64,000 bases of DNA from Longimicrobiales bacterium. GTDB lineage: Bacteria; Gemmatimonadota; Gemmatimonadetes; Longimicrobiales; Gaopeijiaceae. Position numbers and translations under genes: made by a program. The notes under the pieces are model-generated. The model worked only from the letters and a program-made list of their open reading frames with translations, had not been told where the DNA came from and did not search any database. Numbering within the stretch: position 1 is the stretch's first letter; the number at the start of each line of letters is the position of its first letter. Positions 26,389-38,594 of this stretch are shown one piece after another. The stretch covers positions 3,194,576 to 3,258,575 of the forward strand of contig OX639991.1 of NCBI GenBank assembly GCA_951828585.1, in the 5' to 3' direction.

Positions 26389-27015
26389 ATGATCCACACT
26401 CACACAACCACGGACCTCGCCCTCGCCGAGGCGGAGAAACCCGGAGCGGCACCTTTCGCACGCCTGTTGGCGGCGCACCGTCCCGTCGCGCTTCCGGTGG
26501 CGGTGCTCGTGTTCGCGGCCCTCACGGCGCTGGGGGCGCATATCGCAGTCCCCCTGGGCTTCACACCGGTTCCCATGACGCTGCAGACGCTTTTCGTTCT
26601 CCTCTCGGGCGTGCTGCTCGGACCGGTCGCGGGCGCGGCCTCGCAGCTCCTGTACCTGGGACTGGGTGTGGCCGGTGTCCCCGTCTTCGCGATGGGCGGA
26701 GCCGGCCTGCCCTGGCTGTTGAGCCCGACCGGCGGGTATCTGCTGGCCTTCCCGGCGGCGGCTGCGCTCGCGGGCTGGATCGCCGGGCGGGAGAAGCACC
26801 GGGTGCGGACGGCGGTCGCGCTCGTCGTGGCGACGGCGGTGATCTTCACCTCCGGGGCAAGCTGGCTGTCGGTGGTGACCGAACTGGGTGCGCGCGAAGT
26901 GTTCGCCTCCGGGGTACAGCCGTTCCTGCCGGGGGCGCTGATCAAGGCCGCCATCGTCTACGTCCTGGCCCGGCACCGATTCTCGTGGCGGTCCCCGGAG
27001 GGTCCACCAAGCTGA
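26389..27015 (+). CDS. bioY: Biotin transporter BioY
   Basis: 208 aa membrane protein, the substrate-binding S component of biotin ECF transporters. Several hydrophobic segments are present, with typical blocks VPLGFTPVPMTLQTLFVLLSGVLLGP, SQLLYLGLGVAGVPVFAMGGAGLPWLLSPTGGYLLAFPAAA and FLPGALIKAAIVYVLAR. No EcfA/EcfT genes adjoin, so it either works alone or shares a general ECF module. Placement between fatty-acid genes makes sense because acetyl-CoA carboxylase needs biotin. No BirA-type operator is evident. Confidence 0.9.
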   Translation: MIHTHTTTDLALAEAEKPGAAPFARLLAAHRPVALPVAVLVFAALTALGAHIAVPLGFTPVPMTLQTLFVLLSGVLLGPVAGAASQLLYLGLGVAGVPVFAMGGAGLPWLLSPTGGYLLAFPAAAALAGWIAGREKHRVRTAVALVVATAVIFTSGASWLSVVTELGAREVFASGVQPFLPGALIKAAIVYVLARHRFSWRSPEGPPS

Positions 27016-27890
27016 ATCCCGCCGTGCGGCTCCTTCCGGAGAGGAGCGAGGTCGTTCCCATCCTGATTCGGCTGGGCGGTTTCGCCGTTCTCCTCGTGGC
27101 GCTTCTCGTCGCGCTGTTCGGACTTACGGGGTCGCCCGAAAGCCTGGCCGCGCTGGGATCGCTCCAACTCGTGGCCGCGGTGGTGGCGAGCGCGATTGTG
27201 CTGCGCATGGACGGGAGGAGGCCGCTCTCGGCCATCGGGCTGCCGCGGCGGGGGGTGGGGCGGGGACTGCTGTGGGGCACGCTCCTCGGCGTCGCCTTCG
27301 TCCTGCCGGCCCTGGCCATCGCGGTCGGCGTGGGGGGGCTGCGGTACGGGCTGGAAGGAGGCACCGTCATCGAGTATGTCGCAACAGGAAGCTGGACCGT
27401 GCTGATCCTGCTCCCCGCGGCCGCGGGGGAGGAGATCGCCCTGCGGGGATACCCGCTGCGAGTGGTGCTGGACCGATGGGGCCGCTGGCCCGCCCTCGCG
27501 TTCACTTCGGCGACCTTTTCGCTCCTCCACGGAGCCAACCCGAATGTCGGGCGATTGGCGTTCCTGAACATCGCGCTGGCGGGCGTTCTTCTCGGACTGG
27601 TCTGCCTCAGGACGGGGGATCTGTGGTGGGCGACCGGCGTACACACCGGGTGGAATCTGGCGACCGGATTCCTGGCCGACCTGCCCGTCAGCGGCATTGA
27701 GCTGGTGGACGCTCCGCTGATCGATGTTTCGGGCGCGGGGACGGCGCTGGTTACCGGCGGGGACTTCGGACTGGAAGGGGGACTCGCCGCCACCGCCGCG
27801 CTGGTGCTGGCCATCCTGATCGTGGCGCGAACCCCGAATCGTGCCCTCACGTTGGCTGCTGGGACCAGACGAAACCGCAGAGGAGACTGA
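26985..27890 (+). CDS. CPBP family intramembrane glutamic endopeptidase
   Basis: About 301 aa, mostly membrane-embedded (7-8 hydrophobic segments). The CPBP (CAAX protease and bacteriocin-processing) motifs are visible: GEEIALRGY (EExxxR), then TSATFSLLHG and GVHTGWNLATGF with the metal/catalytic histidines. Substrates are unknown. The start is uncertain: GTG 26985 overlaps bioY by 31 bases, and GTG 27024 would avoid the overlap and still retain the first hydrophobic segment. The next gene follows immediately. Confidence 0.8.
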   Translation: MAVPGGSTKLNPAVRLLPERSEVVPILIRLGGFAVLLVALLVALFGLTGSPESLAALGSLQLVAAVVASAIVLRMDGRRPLSAIGLPRRGVGRGLLWGTLLGVAFVLPALAIAVGVGGLRYGLEGGTVIEYVATGSWTVLILLPAAAGEEIALRGYPLRVVLDRWGRWPALAFTSATFSLLHGANPNVGRLAFLNIALAGVLLGLVCLRTGDLWWATGVHTGWNLATGFLADLPVSGIELVDAPLIDVSGAGTALVTGGDFGLEGGLAATAALVLAILIVARTPNRALTLAAGTRRNRRGD

Positions 27891-28751
27891 ATGACAATCG
27901 AACGAGTGGCTGTCGTGGGCGCCGGCACCATGGGGAACGGCATTGCTCACGTGTGCGCGCTGGCCGGTCTGGAGGTGGTGCTGGTGGATTCCGACCAGGG
28001 CGCGCTCGACCGCGGGGTCGCCACCATCGGCAGCAACCTGGAGCGGCAGCGGTCGAAGGGGAGGATCAGCGCGGCGGAGCGGAGCGGGGCCTTGGACCGC
28101 ATCGAATCCGCAACTGCCCTGCAGCGCGTGAGCCAAGCCGGACTGGTGGTGGAAGCCGTCCCCGAAATCGCGGACCTCAAGTACGAGATCTTCGATCAGC
28201 TGGACCGGTTCGCGCCGCACGACGCCATCCTCGCCTCGAACACCTCGTCGATCTCGATCACGGCGATCGCGTCCCGCACGCAGCGTCCCGGGCAGGTCAT
28301 CGGGATGCACTTCATGAACCCCGTCCCGGTCATGAAGCTGGTCGAGGTCATCCGCGGACTGCGCACCGGCGACGCCACCACGGAGACGGTGATGGCGCTC
28401 TCGCGGACCCTCGGCAAGGTCCCCGTGGAGGTGCGTGACTTCCCCGGCTTCGTCTCCAACCGGATCCTGGCTCCGATGATCAACGAGGCCATCTTCACGC
28501 TAATGGAGGGGGTGGCGGAGGCGGAGGCCATCGACACGGTCATGAAGCTGGGCATGAACCACCCCATGGGGCCGCTGGCCCTGGCCGATCTGATCGGTCT
28601 CGATACCTGCTTGAACATCCTGGAGGTGCTTCACAGGGAGCTGGGCGACGACCGCTACCGCCCCTGTCCGCTGCTGCGCCAATACGTGGCGGCGGGGTGG
28701 CTGGGGCGCAAGACGGGGCGAGGCTTCCACGATTACGACGGAGGTCGCTGA
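27891..28751 (+). CDS. 3-hydroxybutyryl-CoA dehydrogenase
   Basis: 286 aa NAD(P)-dependent 3-hydroxyacyl-CoA dehydrogenase. The N-terminal Rossmann motif is VAVVGAGTMGNGIAHVCALAG with the acidic strand end VVLVDSD. SNTSSISITAIAS and the catalytic HFMNPVPVMKLVEVI follow, and FVSNRILAPMINEAIFTLMEGVA and MKLGMNHPMGPLALADLIGLD form the C-terminal dimerisation domain. The length equals single-domain Hbd, not the multifunctional FadB. Spacing to the acyl-CoA dehydrogenase is two bases. Confidence 0.93.
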   Translation: MTIERVAVVGAGTMGNGIAHVCALAGLEVVLVDSDQGALDRGVATIGSNLERQRSKGRISAAERSGALDRIESATALQRVSQAGLVVEAVPEIADLKYEIFDQLDRFAPHDAILASNTSSISITAIASRTQRPGQVIGMHFMNPVPVMKLVEVIRGLRTGDATTETVMALSRTLGKVPVEVRDFPGFVSNRILAPMINEAIFTLMEGVAEAEAIDTVMKLGMNHPMGPLALADLIGLDTCLNILEVLHRELGDDRYRPCPLLRQYVAAGWLGRKTGRGFHDYDGGR

Positions 28752-28753
28752 CC

Positions 28754-29917
28754 GTGCTCACCGCCGAACAGCGCGAAATCCGCGACCTGGCGCGCGACTT
28801 CGTCGAGGGCGAGATCGCGCCGCGTGCGGCCGCGTGGGACCGGGACCGGGCTTTCGCGCCGCAGGTGCTGGCCAATCTCGCTGAACTGGGTTTCCTGGGA
28901 ATGCTCACGCCCCCGGAGTACGGAGGGCTGGGTTTCGACGCCCCCACCTACCTGGTCGCGCTGGAGGAGATTGCCCGCGGAGATGCCGCCCTCGCCCTGA
29001 CCGTAGCCATCCAGAACGGGCCCGTCCCCCACATCCTCCTGGCGCACGGCAGCGAGGCGCAGAAGTCCCGATGGCTCCCCGCGCTTGCCTCGGGGGAGAA
29101 GATCGCCGGGTTCGCCCTTTCCGAAGCGGAGGCCGGGAGCGACCCGTCGGGGATGAGCACGCGGGCGTGCGCGGAGGAAGGGGAAGGGGTCTGGACGATC
29201 TCGGGGTCGAAGAAGTGGGTCACCAACGGTTCCCGGGCCGATATGGTCATCGTCTTCGCGCGGACCGGATCGGCCGGGTCGCGGCCCCCGATCGGGGCAT
29301 TCCTGGTCGACACGGATGCCCGGGGATACCGGGTGGGAAAGCGGGAGAAGACCATGGGTCTGCGCGCCTCGGAGACGGTTGCGGTGGACCTCGAGGGGGT
29401 CCGGGTGGGTACCGAAAGGCTGGTGGGAGATCCGGGGCGGGGACTCGGCTACGCCCTGGGCGCCCTGGACCTGGGACGGCTGGGAATCGGGGCGCAGGCG
29501 GTCGGGATTGCGCAGGCCGCGATGGAACACGCCGCCAGGTACGCGCGTGAGCGCCGCCAGTTCGGCCGTCCCATCGCGGACTTCGGGGCCATCCGCAGCA
29601 ACCTCGCGATCATGGCCACGAGGATCGCCGCCTCCCGGGCGCTGGCCATGGAGGGAGCGGCGGCGTGGGAGGCGCGGGGCTCGGAGGACCGGGAGGGGCT
29701 CCCGGTCACGGCGCGCTCGGCGATGGCCAAGCTACTGGCCAGCGAGACGGCCATGTGGGTCACCGAAGAGGCGGTTCGCATCTTCGGCGGTTATGGTTTC
29801 ATGCGAGAATTCCCGGTCGAGAGACTCATGCGGGACGCCAAGGGCACCGAGATCTACGAAGGGACCAGTGAAATCCTGAGGTTGGTGATCGGCCGCGCGG
29901 TCACGCGGTCGCCGTGA
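28754..29917 (+). CDS. Acyl-CoA dehydrogenase (short-chain/butyryl type)
   Basis: 387 aa FAD-dependent dehydrogenase. Family blocks: [80 protein letters not shown] and [43 protein letters not shown]. The catalytic base is the Glu of IYEGTSE, the short-chain position. The GTG at 28754 begins the domain ([16 protein letters not shown]). With the upstream thiolase and dehydrogenase it suggests C4 acyl-CoA metabolism; direction is not decided, and no etfAB is present in the window. Confidence 0.93.
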   Translation: MLTAEQREIRDLARDFVEGEIAPRAAAWDRDRAFAPQVLANLAELGFLGMLTPPEYGGLGFDAPTYLVALEEIARGDAALALTVAIQNGPVPHILLAHGSEAQKSRWLPALASGEKIAGFALSEAEAGSDPSGMSTRACAEEGEGVWTISGSKKWVTNGSRADMVIVFARTGSAGSRPPIGAFLVDTDARGYRVGKREKTMGLRASETVAVDLEGVRVGTERLVGDPGRGLGYALGALDLGRLGIGAQAVGIAQAAMEHAARYARERRQFGRPIADFGAIRSNLAIMATRIAASRALAMEGAAAWEARGSEDREGLPVTARSAMAKLLASETAMWVTEEAVRIFGGYGFMREFPVERLMRDAKGTEIYEGTSEILRLVIGRAVTRSP

Positions 29918-29988
29918 GTCCCCCGGGGGGATTCGCACCGGCCGGCCGGACAGGCGCGGGAGCTACGAGAGAAGAGACGGGACGCCCG

Positions 29989-31242
29989 ATGCAACACCTC
30001 GAAAGGAAGGACGAGCGGGTCTACCGCGCGGTGCTGGGAGAAGAATCCCGGCAGCGGAACCAGCTCGAGATGATTGCGAGCGAGAACTTCGTTTCCCCCG
30101 CGGTGCGGGAAGCCCTCGGCACGGTGTTCACCCACAAGTACGCGGAGGGATTGCCCGGGAGGCGCTACTACGGAGGTTGCGAGTTTGCCGACCAGGTCGA
30201 GGAGTTGGCCCGCACCCGGGCCACGGAGCTCTTCGGCGCGGACCACGCGAACGTCCAGCCCCACTCAGGGGCGCAGGCCAACATGGCCGGCTACTTCGCC
30301 TTCCTCGAGCCCGGCGACCGCATTCTCGGCATGAATCTGAGCCACGGCGGCCACCTCACTCACGGCTCCCCCGTCAACTTCAGCGGGCGCTTCTTCGACG
30401 TTGCCGCGTACGGGGTGCGCGAGTCGGACGGGCGGATCGACTACGACGCGGTGCGCGAGACCGCCCTCCGAACGCGCCCGAAGATGATCGTGACGGGGGC
30501 GTCCGCGTATCCCCGCACCATCGACTTCGAGGCCTTCGGCGCAATCGCCAGGGAGGTCGGCGCGGTTCACATGTGCGATCTGGCGCACATTGCGGGACTC
30601 GTCGCGGGCGGCCACCACCCCAGTCCCGTCCCCCACGCCGACGTGGTCACCACGACCACCCACAAGACCCTGCGCGGTCCCCGCGGGGGCCTGATCATGT
30701 GCCGCGAAGAGCACGCCAAAGCGATCGACCGCATGGTCTTCCCCTTCATCCAGGGAGGCCCCCTCGTCCACGTCATCGCCTCGAAGGCGGTCGCCCTGGG
30801 AGAGGCCCTCCTGCCGGGATTCGGGGAGTACGGACGACGGGTTGTGGAGAACGCCCGCGTGCTGGCCGACACGATCATGGAACGTGGCGTGCCTCTCGTG
30901 TCCGGGGGAACGGACAATCACCTCATCCTGGTCGATCTCCGGGACCGCGACCTCACGGGAAAGGACGCCGAGCAAGCGCTGGAGCGCGCCGGAATCACCG
31001 TCAACAAGAATACGGTCCCCGGCGAGACCCGGTCCCCGTTCGTGACTTCCGGGCTGCGCATCGGCACCCCCGCGATCACCACGCGCGGCATGGCCCCCCC
31101 GGAAATCCGCACGGTAGGCGGCTGGATCGCCGACATCCTCGAACGCCCGCGGGACGAAGCGGCCATCCGCGGGATCCGGCGAAAGGTGGGCGAAATGTGC
31201 GCCGCCTACCCGCTCTACGACGAACTGGCGCCCTCCACCTGA
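29989..31242 (+). CDS. glyA: Serine hydroxymethyltransferase
   Basis: 417 aa PLP enzyme converting serine and tetrahydrofolate to glycine and methylene-tetrahydrofolate. Motifs: [67 protein letters not shown], the PLP lysine in [14 protein letters not shown] and [21 protein letters not shown]. The ATG at 29989 is used; the frame opens at 29914, but its first 25 residues are not family-like. The 71-base gap from the acyl-CoA dehydrogenase holds no clear promoter. Confidence 0.96.
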   Translation: MQHLERKDERVYRAVLGEESRQRNQLEMIASENFVSPAVREALGTVFTHKYAEGLPGRRYYGGCEFADQVEELARTRATELFGADHANVQPHSGAQANMAGYFAFLEPGDRILGMNLSHGGHLTHGSPVNFSGRFFDVAAYGVRESDGRIDYDAVRETALRTRPKMIVTGASAYPRTIDFEAFGAIAREVGAVHMCDLAHIAGLVAGGHHPSPVPHADVVTTTTHKTLRGPRGGLIMCREEHAKAIDRMVFPFIQGGPLVHVIASKAVALGEALLPGFGEYGRRVVENARVLADTIMERGVPLVSGGTDNHLILVDLRDRDLTGKDAEQALERAGITVNKNTVPGETRSPFVTSGLRIGTPAITTRGMAPPEIRTVGGWIADILERPRDEAAIRGIRRKVGEMCAAYPLYDELAPST

Positions 31243-31259
31243 CGGTGTGAAATTGCCTC

Positions 31260-31685
31260 ATGAGCACCTTTGACCACTTCGAAGCTCCGGCCGCCGTTCA
31301 GCTGAAGGACGTGCGGTTCCACCGTGATGCGTACGATTTCGTCCTGGATGCGCTCCACGGGGTGATTTCGGGGTTGAGCGAACGGCGCCACATCTCCGGT
31401 CAGGAATTGGCGGAAGGAGTGCGCGGACTGGCCATGGAGCGGTTCGGACCGATGGCGCGCACGGTTCTCGGGCACTGGGGCATCCACTCGACGGGTGATC
31501 TGGGCGAGATGGTCTTCGACCTGGTCGAGATGGGAATTCTTGTGAAGCACACCGGCGATCGCCCCGAGGATTTCGTGGATGTCTTCGACTTCGAGGAGGT
31601 CTTCGACCACGACTATCCGTGGACGGTCTATCCGTGGAGGGTGGCGACCGTATGCCCCTGGACGGTGGTCACAACGGCGGATTGA
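31260..31685 (+). CDS. Conserved hypothetical protein, Minf_1886 family
   Basis: 141 aa. The blocks HRDAYDFVLDALHGVISGLSERRHISGQELAEGVRGLAMERFGPMARTVLGHWGI and TGDLGEMVFDLVEMGILVKHTGDRPEDFVDVFDFEEVF match my recollection of the Minf_1886 family (also called Verruco/Plancto-restricted protein), small proteins of unknown function. The C-terminal 23 residues are odd: PWTV/PWRV motifs repeat three times (YPWTVYPWRVATVCPWTV), apparently from a short tandem duplication in the DNA at about 31614-31670. It lies 17 bases after glyA. Confidence 0.7.
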   Translation: MSTFDHFEAPAAVQLKDVRFHRDAYDFVLDALHGVISGLSERRHISGQELAEGVRGLAMERFGPMARTVLGHWGIHSTGDLGEMVFDLVEMGILVKHTGDRPEDFVDVFDFEEVFDHDYPWTVYPWRVATVCPWTVVTTAD

Positions 31686-31870
31686 GGGCTACGAAGGCGG
31701 TTTTCGGACGAAAATCTCGCCCATGTCTGGCAAACGGACGGGTTTTCTGGTAGCTTCCGCCCCCAAGCAACTTGCGGGGACCGATGGCGCGAAGCAGGGT
31801 CGCGGGACCGCAAACCACCCCTGGAAGCGGCCTTACGCGGGTCGTTGGATCGGCTAATGACGAGGGTTCG

Positions 31871-32074
31871 ATGAACACGGTGGATGACAACAGTTTTGCC
31901 AGCTGCAGGAAGTGCAACGACGGTGTCTTGCTTCCCATGTCCGACTATGGACGCGATGGAGCTCCGATCCGTTACAAGGCCTGGGTATGTTCGAACCCGG
32001 ACTGCGGGTTCAATATCCGTATCGACAACGGCGAGATCACCTTCGGGCGGTCGATCGGACAGAGCTACAAGTAG
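31871..32074 (+). CDS. Small zinc-ribbon-like hypothetical protein
   Basis: 67 aa. Two cysteine pairs (CRKC near residue 12 and CSNPDC near residue 41) could bind zinc. The remainder is polar and ends GEITFGRSIGQSYK. I do not recognise a named family. The ATG at 31871 has GAGGG seven bases upstream. It starts the run nnr-thiL-plsC-eno with a 3-base gap to nnr, so it is probably the first gene of that operon. Confidence 0.65.
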   Translation: MNTVDDNSFASCRKCNDGVLLPMSDYGRDGAPIRYKAWVCSNPDCGFNIRIDNGEITFGRSIGQSYK

Positions 32075-32077
32075 GCC

Positions 32078-33658
32078 GTGAACCCGGGCCGCCTGACAGG
32101 GCCGTTCGGGAAAACCGAGGTACGAGCGCCGACCGCCGATCAGGCGGCCCTCTTCGATCACACCGCGATCGTAGAGCGTGGAGTCCCCGAGGCGGCTCTC
32201 ATGGAGAACGCCGGCCAACGGGCGGCGCTCATCATCGAACACCTGTTCCCCGAGGGGCGGGTCGTTGCGCTGGTCGGTTCGGGGAACAACGGGGGCGACG
32301 CGCTCGTCTGCCTGAGGGCCTTGTCGGCGTGGGGACGTGATGTCCTTGCCGTAACCGTGGGCGGGCGCCCTCAATCCGACCCTGTCCTGCACGGCTGGGA
32401 GCTTTCCCGCACGGGATTCGATCATGAGCGGGCCGGCGCGGCCGAAGAGCTGGCGGGGGTCCTGGCGGGCGCGGGGGTGGTGGTCGACGGATTGCTGGGC
32501 ACCGGGATCCGGGGAGCGCCGCGCCGACCGCATGCGGCGGCCATCAGGCTGGCGAACGAAGCCGCGGGCGCTGTGGTCGCGCTTGACGCTCCGTCCGGCG
32601 TGGACGGCAACACCGGCGAGGTGCCCGGCGAGGCGGTCCGCGCGGACATCACCGTCTCCTTCGGGTGGCCAAAACTCGGGACGCTCCTGTACCCGGGGCG
32701 GGAATGGTGCGGAAGGGTCGTGGCCGTCGAGATCGGGTTTCCCCCGCCCGAAGCGGATGACTGGGCGCGTCTGGCCACACCGGGATGGGCGCGTGAGACC
32801 CTCCCCCGCCGACCTTCCGTGACGCACAAGTACGACGTGGGCGCCCTGGCCATCGTGGCCGGATCGGCCATGCCGGGTGCGGCGATCCTGTCCACCCGTG
32901 CTGCATTCCGTTGCGGGGTGGGACTGGTGCGGGTGTGCGCCTCCGGCCCGGCCGCGGAGGTGCTCGGCGAAGTTCCGGAGGCGCTCTTCGTGGACTCGTC
33001 CGACGAGGTCGCGCTGCGGAGTGCCGTGGAACGGAGCGACGCGCTGGCCATCGGGCCGGGACTGGGCACGGGAGCGACGGCGCGGCGCCAGCTGGAGGTT
33101 TCGCTGGAGGCGCGCGAATCACGGCCCGCGGTCATCGATGCCGATGCGCTGACCCTTCTGGCGCGGGGTGCACGGGGGGACCTCGGGGAGCGTCTCGGGG
33201 CGAATACCGTCGTCACGCCTCACCCCGGCGAGATGGCCGGCCTGACCGGGCGCGCCGTTGCGGACATCCAGCGCGACCGCGTGGCCACGGCCCGGGACTT
33301 CGCCGCTTCGAACGGTGTGGTGACGCTGCTCAAGGGCACGCCGTCGCTCGTGGCCGATCCGCAGGGGAGACTGCTGGTGAGCACGCAGGAAGGGGGATCG
33401 GACCTGGCGGTGGCGGGGATGGGGGACGTGCTGACCGGCACGATCGGTGCGTTCCTGGCCCAGGGGGTGAGGGCTTCGCACGCCGCGGGCCTTGCCCTTC
33501 ATGTGACAGGCCGCGCGGCGTCACATGACGGACTGGGGGCCGCGCTCATGCCCTCGGATGTGGTGGAAGCGATCCCCGCGGCCCTGAGCGAGGAGGGCCG
33601 CGGCGACGTCGGCCTGCCGTTCCCCTTTATCACATTCGACCAGCGGCGCCCCAGGTAG
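32078..33658 (+). CDS. nnr: Bifunctional NAD(P)H-hydrate epimerase/dehydratase
   Basis: 526 aa repair enzyme for hydrated NAD(P)H. The N-terminal YjeF_N epimerase domain (residues ~1-220) has MENAGQRAA, GSGNNGGDALVCLRALSAWG and the catalytic region VVALDAPSGVDGNTGE. The C-terminal ribokinase-like dehydratase (residues ~240-510) has KYDVGALAIVAGS, GPGLG, VTPHPGEMAGLTG, LKGTPSLV and the GGSDLAVAGMGDVLTGTIGAFLAQG nucleotide site. The start is GTG at 32078. Confidence 0.93.
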   Translation: MNPGRLTGPFGKTEVRAPTADQAALFDHTAIVERGVPEAALMENAGQRAALIIEHLFPEGRVVALVGSGNNGGDALVCLRALSAWGRDVLAVTVGGRPQSDPVLHGWELSRTGFDHERAGAAEELAGVLAGAGVVVDGLLGTGIRGAPRRPHAAAIRLANEAAGAVVALDAPSGVDGNTGEVPGEAVRADITVSFGWPKLGTLLYPGREWCGRVVAVEIGFPPPEADDWARLATPGWARETLPRRPSVTHKYDVGALAIVAGSAMPGAAILSTRAAFRCGVGLVRVCASGPAAEVLGEVPEALFVDSSDEVALRSAVERSDALAIGPGLGTGATARRQLEVSLEARESRPAVIDADALTLLARGARGDLGERLGANTVVTPHPGEMAGLTGRAVADIQRDRVATARDFAASNGVVTLLKGTPSLVADPQGRLLVSTQEGGSDLAVAGMGDVLTGTIGAFLAQGVRASHAAGLALHVTGRAASHDGLGAALMPSDVVEAIPAALSEEGRGDVGLPFPFITFDQRRPR

Positions 33659-33661
33659 CCC

Positions 33662-36913
<3,252 letters not shown>

Positions 36914-37013
36914 CCGGAGGACGGGGAGCGGCACCTGGACACTTCCCCCGGGAAGGCACCGGAGTTGCTTGGCGTGCTCTCACGGCCTCTCTGGGCCTCG
37001 ACTGTCGGCTCAG

Positions 37014-37046
37014 GGGCTGCTCCTCTGGAGCGGCCCTTGCTTTTTT
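37014..37046 (+). terminator. Intrinsic terminator closing the nnr-thiL-plsC-eno-ftsB unit
   Basis: GGGCTGCTCC and GGAGCGGCCC form a 10-bp stem (one G-U pair) around a 4-base-or-smaller loop, followed by TTGC and six T residues (37041-37046). It separates the housekeeping operon from the accessory island that follows. Confidence 0.85.
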
Positions 37047-37058
37047 GGGGAGTTGCCG

Positions 37059-37686
37059 ATGAGAACTCGAGTCTACGTCGACGGATTCAACCTGTATTAC
37101 GGCGCCCTCAAGGACACGCCGTTCAAGTGGCTCGACCCCGTGAAGCTAGCGTACCAACTGCTCCCGGCCGGCTACTGCGTCAGCAAACTGAAGTACTTCA
37201 CCGCCCGCGTGTCCGGAATCCCCGACGCCGGTGCACCAGCTCGGCAGCAGGCCTACCTGAGCGCTCTCGCAACCCTGCCCGGGGTCGAAGTTCTTTTCGG
37301 GAAGTTCCTCTCCAAGACCATTTGGCGTCCCTTGACCAACCTTCCGGTCGCGGGGCGGCGGATCGGTCGTCACCGAAGTCCATACGATGGAGGAGAAGGG
37401 ATCTGACGTAAACCTGGCCGCACATCTCCTCAACGATGCGTGGAAGAAGTCGTTCGACGCCGCTGTTGTCATCTCGAACGATACCGATCTCGTCACGCCG
37501 ATTCGAATGGTATCTGTCGAGCAGGGTAAGCCCGTGTTTGTGGTGTGCCCCGGTGGCAAGCGAATGGCTCCGCCATTGGCGGCAGTTGCAACTCATAGAC
37601 GGCATGTTCGGTCATCCATGCTTCGGGCCGCGCAGTTTCCGAAAAACATCCCAGGCATCTCGGTCTCGAAGCCCGCCACTTGGTGA
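37059..37686 (+). pseudogene. NYN (PIN-like) domain protein, frameshifted
   Basis: The gene starts at ATG 37059 with VYVDGFNLYYGALKD, the acidic N-terminal motif of NYN-domain RNases. It continues to about 37355 and then runs to an early stop at 37406. The rest of the domain (MEEKGSDVNLAAHLLNDAWKKSFDAAVVISNDTDLVTPIRM...VVCPGGKRMAPP...RAAQFPKNIPG) is intact in another frame up to 37686 and ends naturally in KPATW. One extra base in the GGGG run at 37352-37355 would explain the shift. NYN proteins are metal-dependent nucleases often found near mobile or toxin-like loci. It could be a true pseudogene or a homopolymer sequencing error. Confidence 0.8.
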
Positions 37687-37852
37687 GAGGGCTGCCATCC
37701 TGCCACAACGCCTGACGGCTGCGGAGGCCTCCACCCAGGCCTTCCCAACCCTGCCTCCACTACCCTTCGGGAGGTGGAGGGGAGATTGTCCATCGTTAGT
37801 GATAAGGCGATCTTACGGTCGGCGACCAGACTTCGCCGCAGGAGATCATGAC

Positions 37853-38521
37853 ATGAGAATTGGTACGACGTTTTCGACCCGCGGCCATGGTGGCGCCGGG
37901 ATGGCGTTTGCCGGATTGGCGGTGCTCACGGCCGCCTGCGCTTCGGGCGGCGGCGCCCATCCTCTGACCGGAGTGGAGGCCGAAGCTCTATTCGCAGGCC
38001 TCACTGGCGCATGGGACGTGGACGAATCAACCGGGACGCAGGCACCCAATTTTCAATTCACAGACCAGCCAGAAGTCCATCGGGACGTGACTGACCTGGG
38101 TCAGGCCCGCCAGATGGCGGAGCGTATGGCCGCTGAGGGACTTCAGAGGTTGATGGCGGACTTGGAGGACTTGAGGCCGATCCTGGAGGTATGGCTGGAT
38201 CGTCCGAACACGCTCATCCTGCGGGTGGACGAGGACGGGGTGGTTTACATGCCGACGCCCGGACGGAAAGTGGAGGTGCCGATGAGTGGCGAATGGATCA
38301 GCTGGCAAGACCCGGAAGGGGAGTCCGTCCGCGCGCGGGTGTACTGGGATGGCGACAGGCTTGCTCTCGAACACCGGGCCGGTTCAGGCGGACGGGTGCG
38401 GTCGGTTCTGGAAATCGTGGATGACCGGTTGCGGATCAGCCGCACTCTACGGCTCCCGCGCATGTCGGCACCCACGCGCCCGTATGTCCTGATGTACGAT
38501 CGGGACGAAGGGGGGGAGTAA
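37853..38521 (+). CDS. Putative lipoprotein, paralogue of the gene at 44066
   Basis: 222 aa. A lipoprotein signal is present (LAVLTAACASGG, Cys near residue 29), so the protein should be lipid-anchored in the envelope. The rest is predicted soluble, with GVEAEALFAGLTGAWDVDES, PNTLILRVDEDGVVYMPTPGRKVEVPMSG and EWISWQDPEGESVRARVYWDGDRLALEHR; this resembles a beta-rich lipocalin-like or calycin-like layout, but no family is recognised. A highly similar copy lies at 44066-44728 beyond the mobile elements. The ATG at 37853 has GGAG about 8 bases upstream. Confidence 0.72.
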   Translation: MRIGTTFSTRGHGGAGMAFAGLAVLTAACASGGGAHPLTGVEAEALFAGLTGAWDVDESTGTQAPNFQFTDQPEVHRDVTDLGQARQMAERMAAEGLQRLMADLEDLRPILEVWLDRPNTLILRVDEDGVVYMPTPGRKVEVPMSGEWISWQDPEGESVRARVYWDGDRLALEHRAGSGGRVRSVLEIVDDRLRISRTLRLPRMSAPTRPYVLMYDRDEGGE

Positions 38522-38594
38522 GGAGAGGGAGACCATGACGTGAGAACGGTGCCGACGTGCTCCAGCCGGGCGCGTGGTGCTGGCGGGGCGGCGG

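Noticed and set aside
33600-33661. TPP riboswitch for thiL
   Set aside because: nnr and thiL are separated by three bases; there is no leader that could contain one.
36914-37013. Small RNA (SRP or tRNA-like) before the terminator
   Set aside because: Looked for a GGAAGGAAGCAG-type SRP core and for a cloverleaf; neither is present. The only supported structure is the terminator.
37340-37410. Programmed ribosomal frameshift in the NYN gene
   Set aside because: No slippery heptamer with a downstream structure is obvious; an indel in the GGGG run is the simpler explanation.
37755-37781. Terminator hairpin after the NYN gene (CCTCCAC ... GTGGAGG)
   Set aside because: The stem is imperfect and is not followed by a T run.
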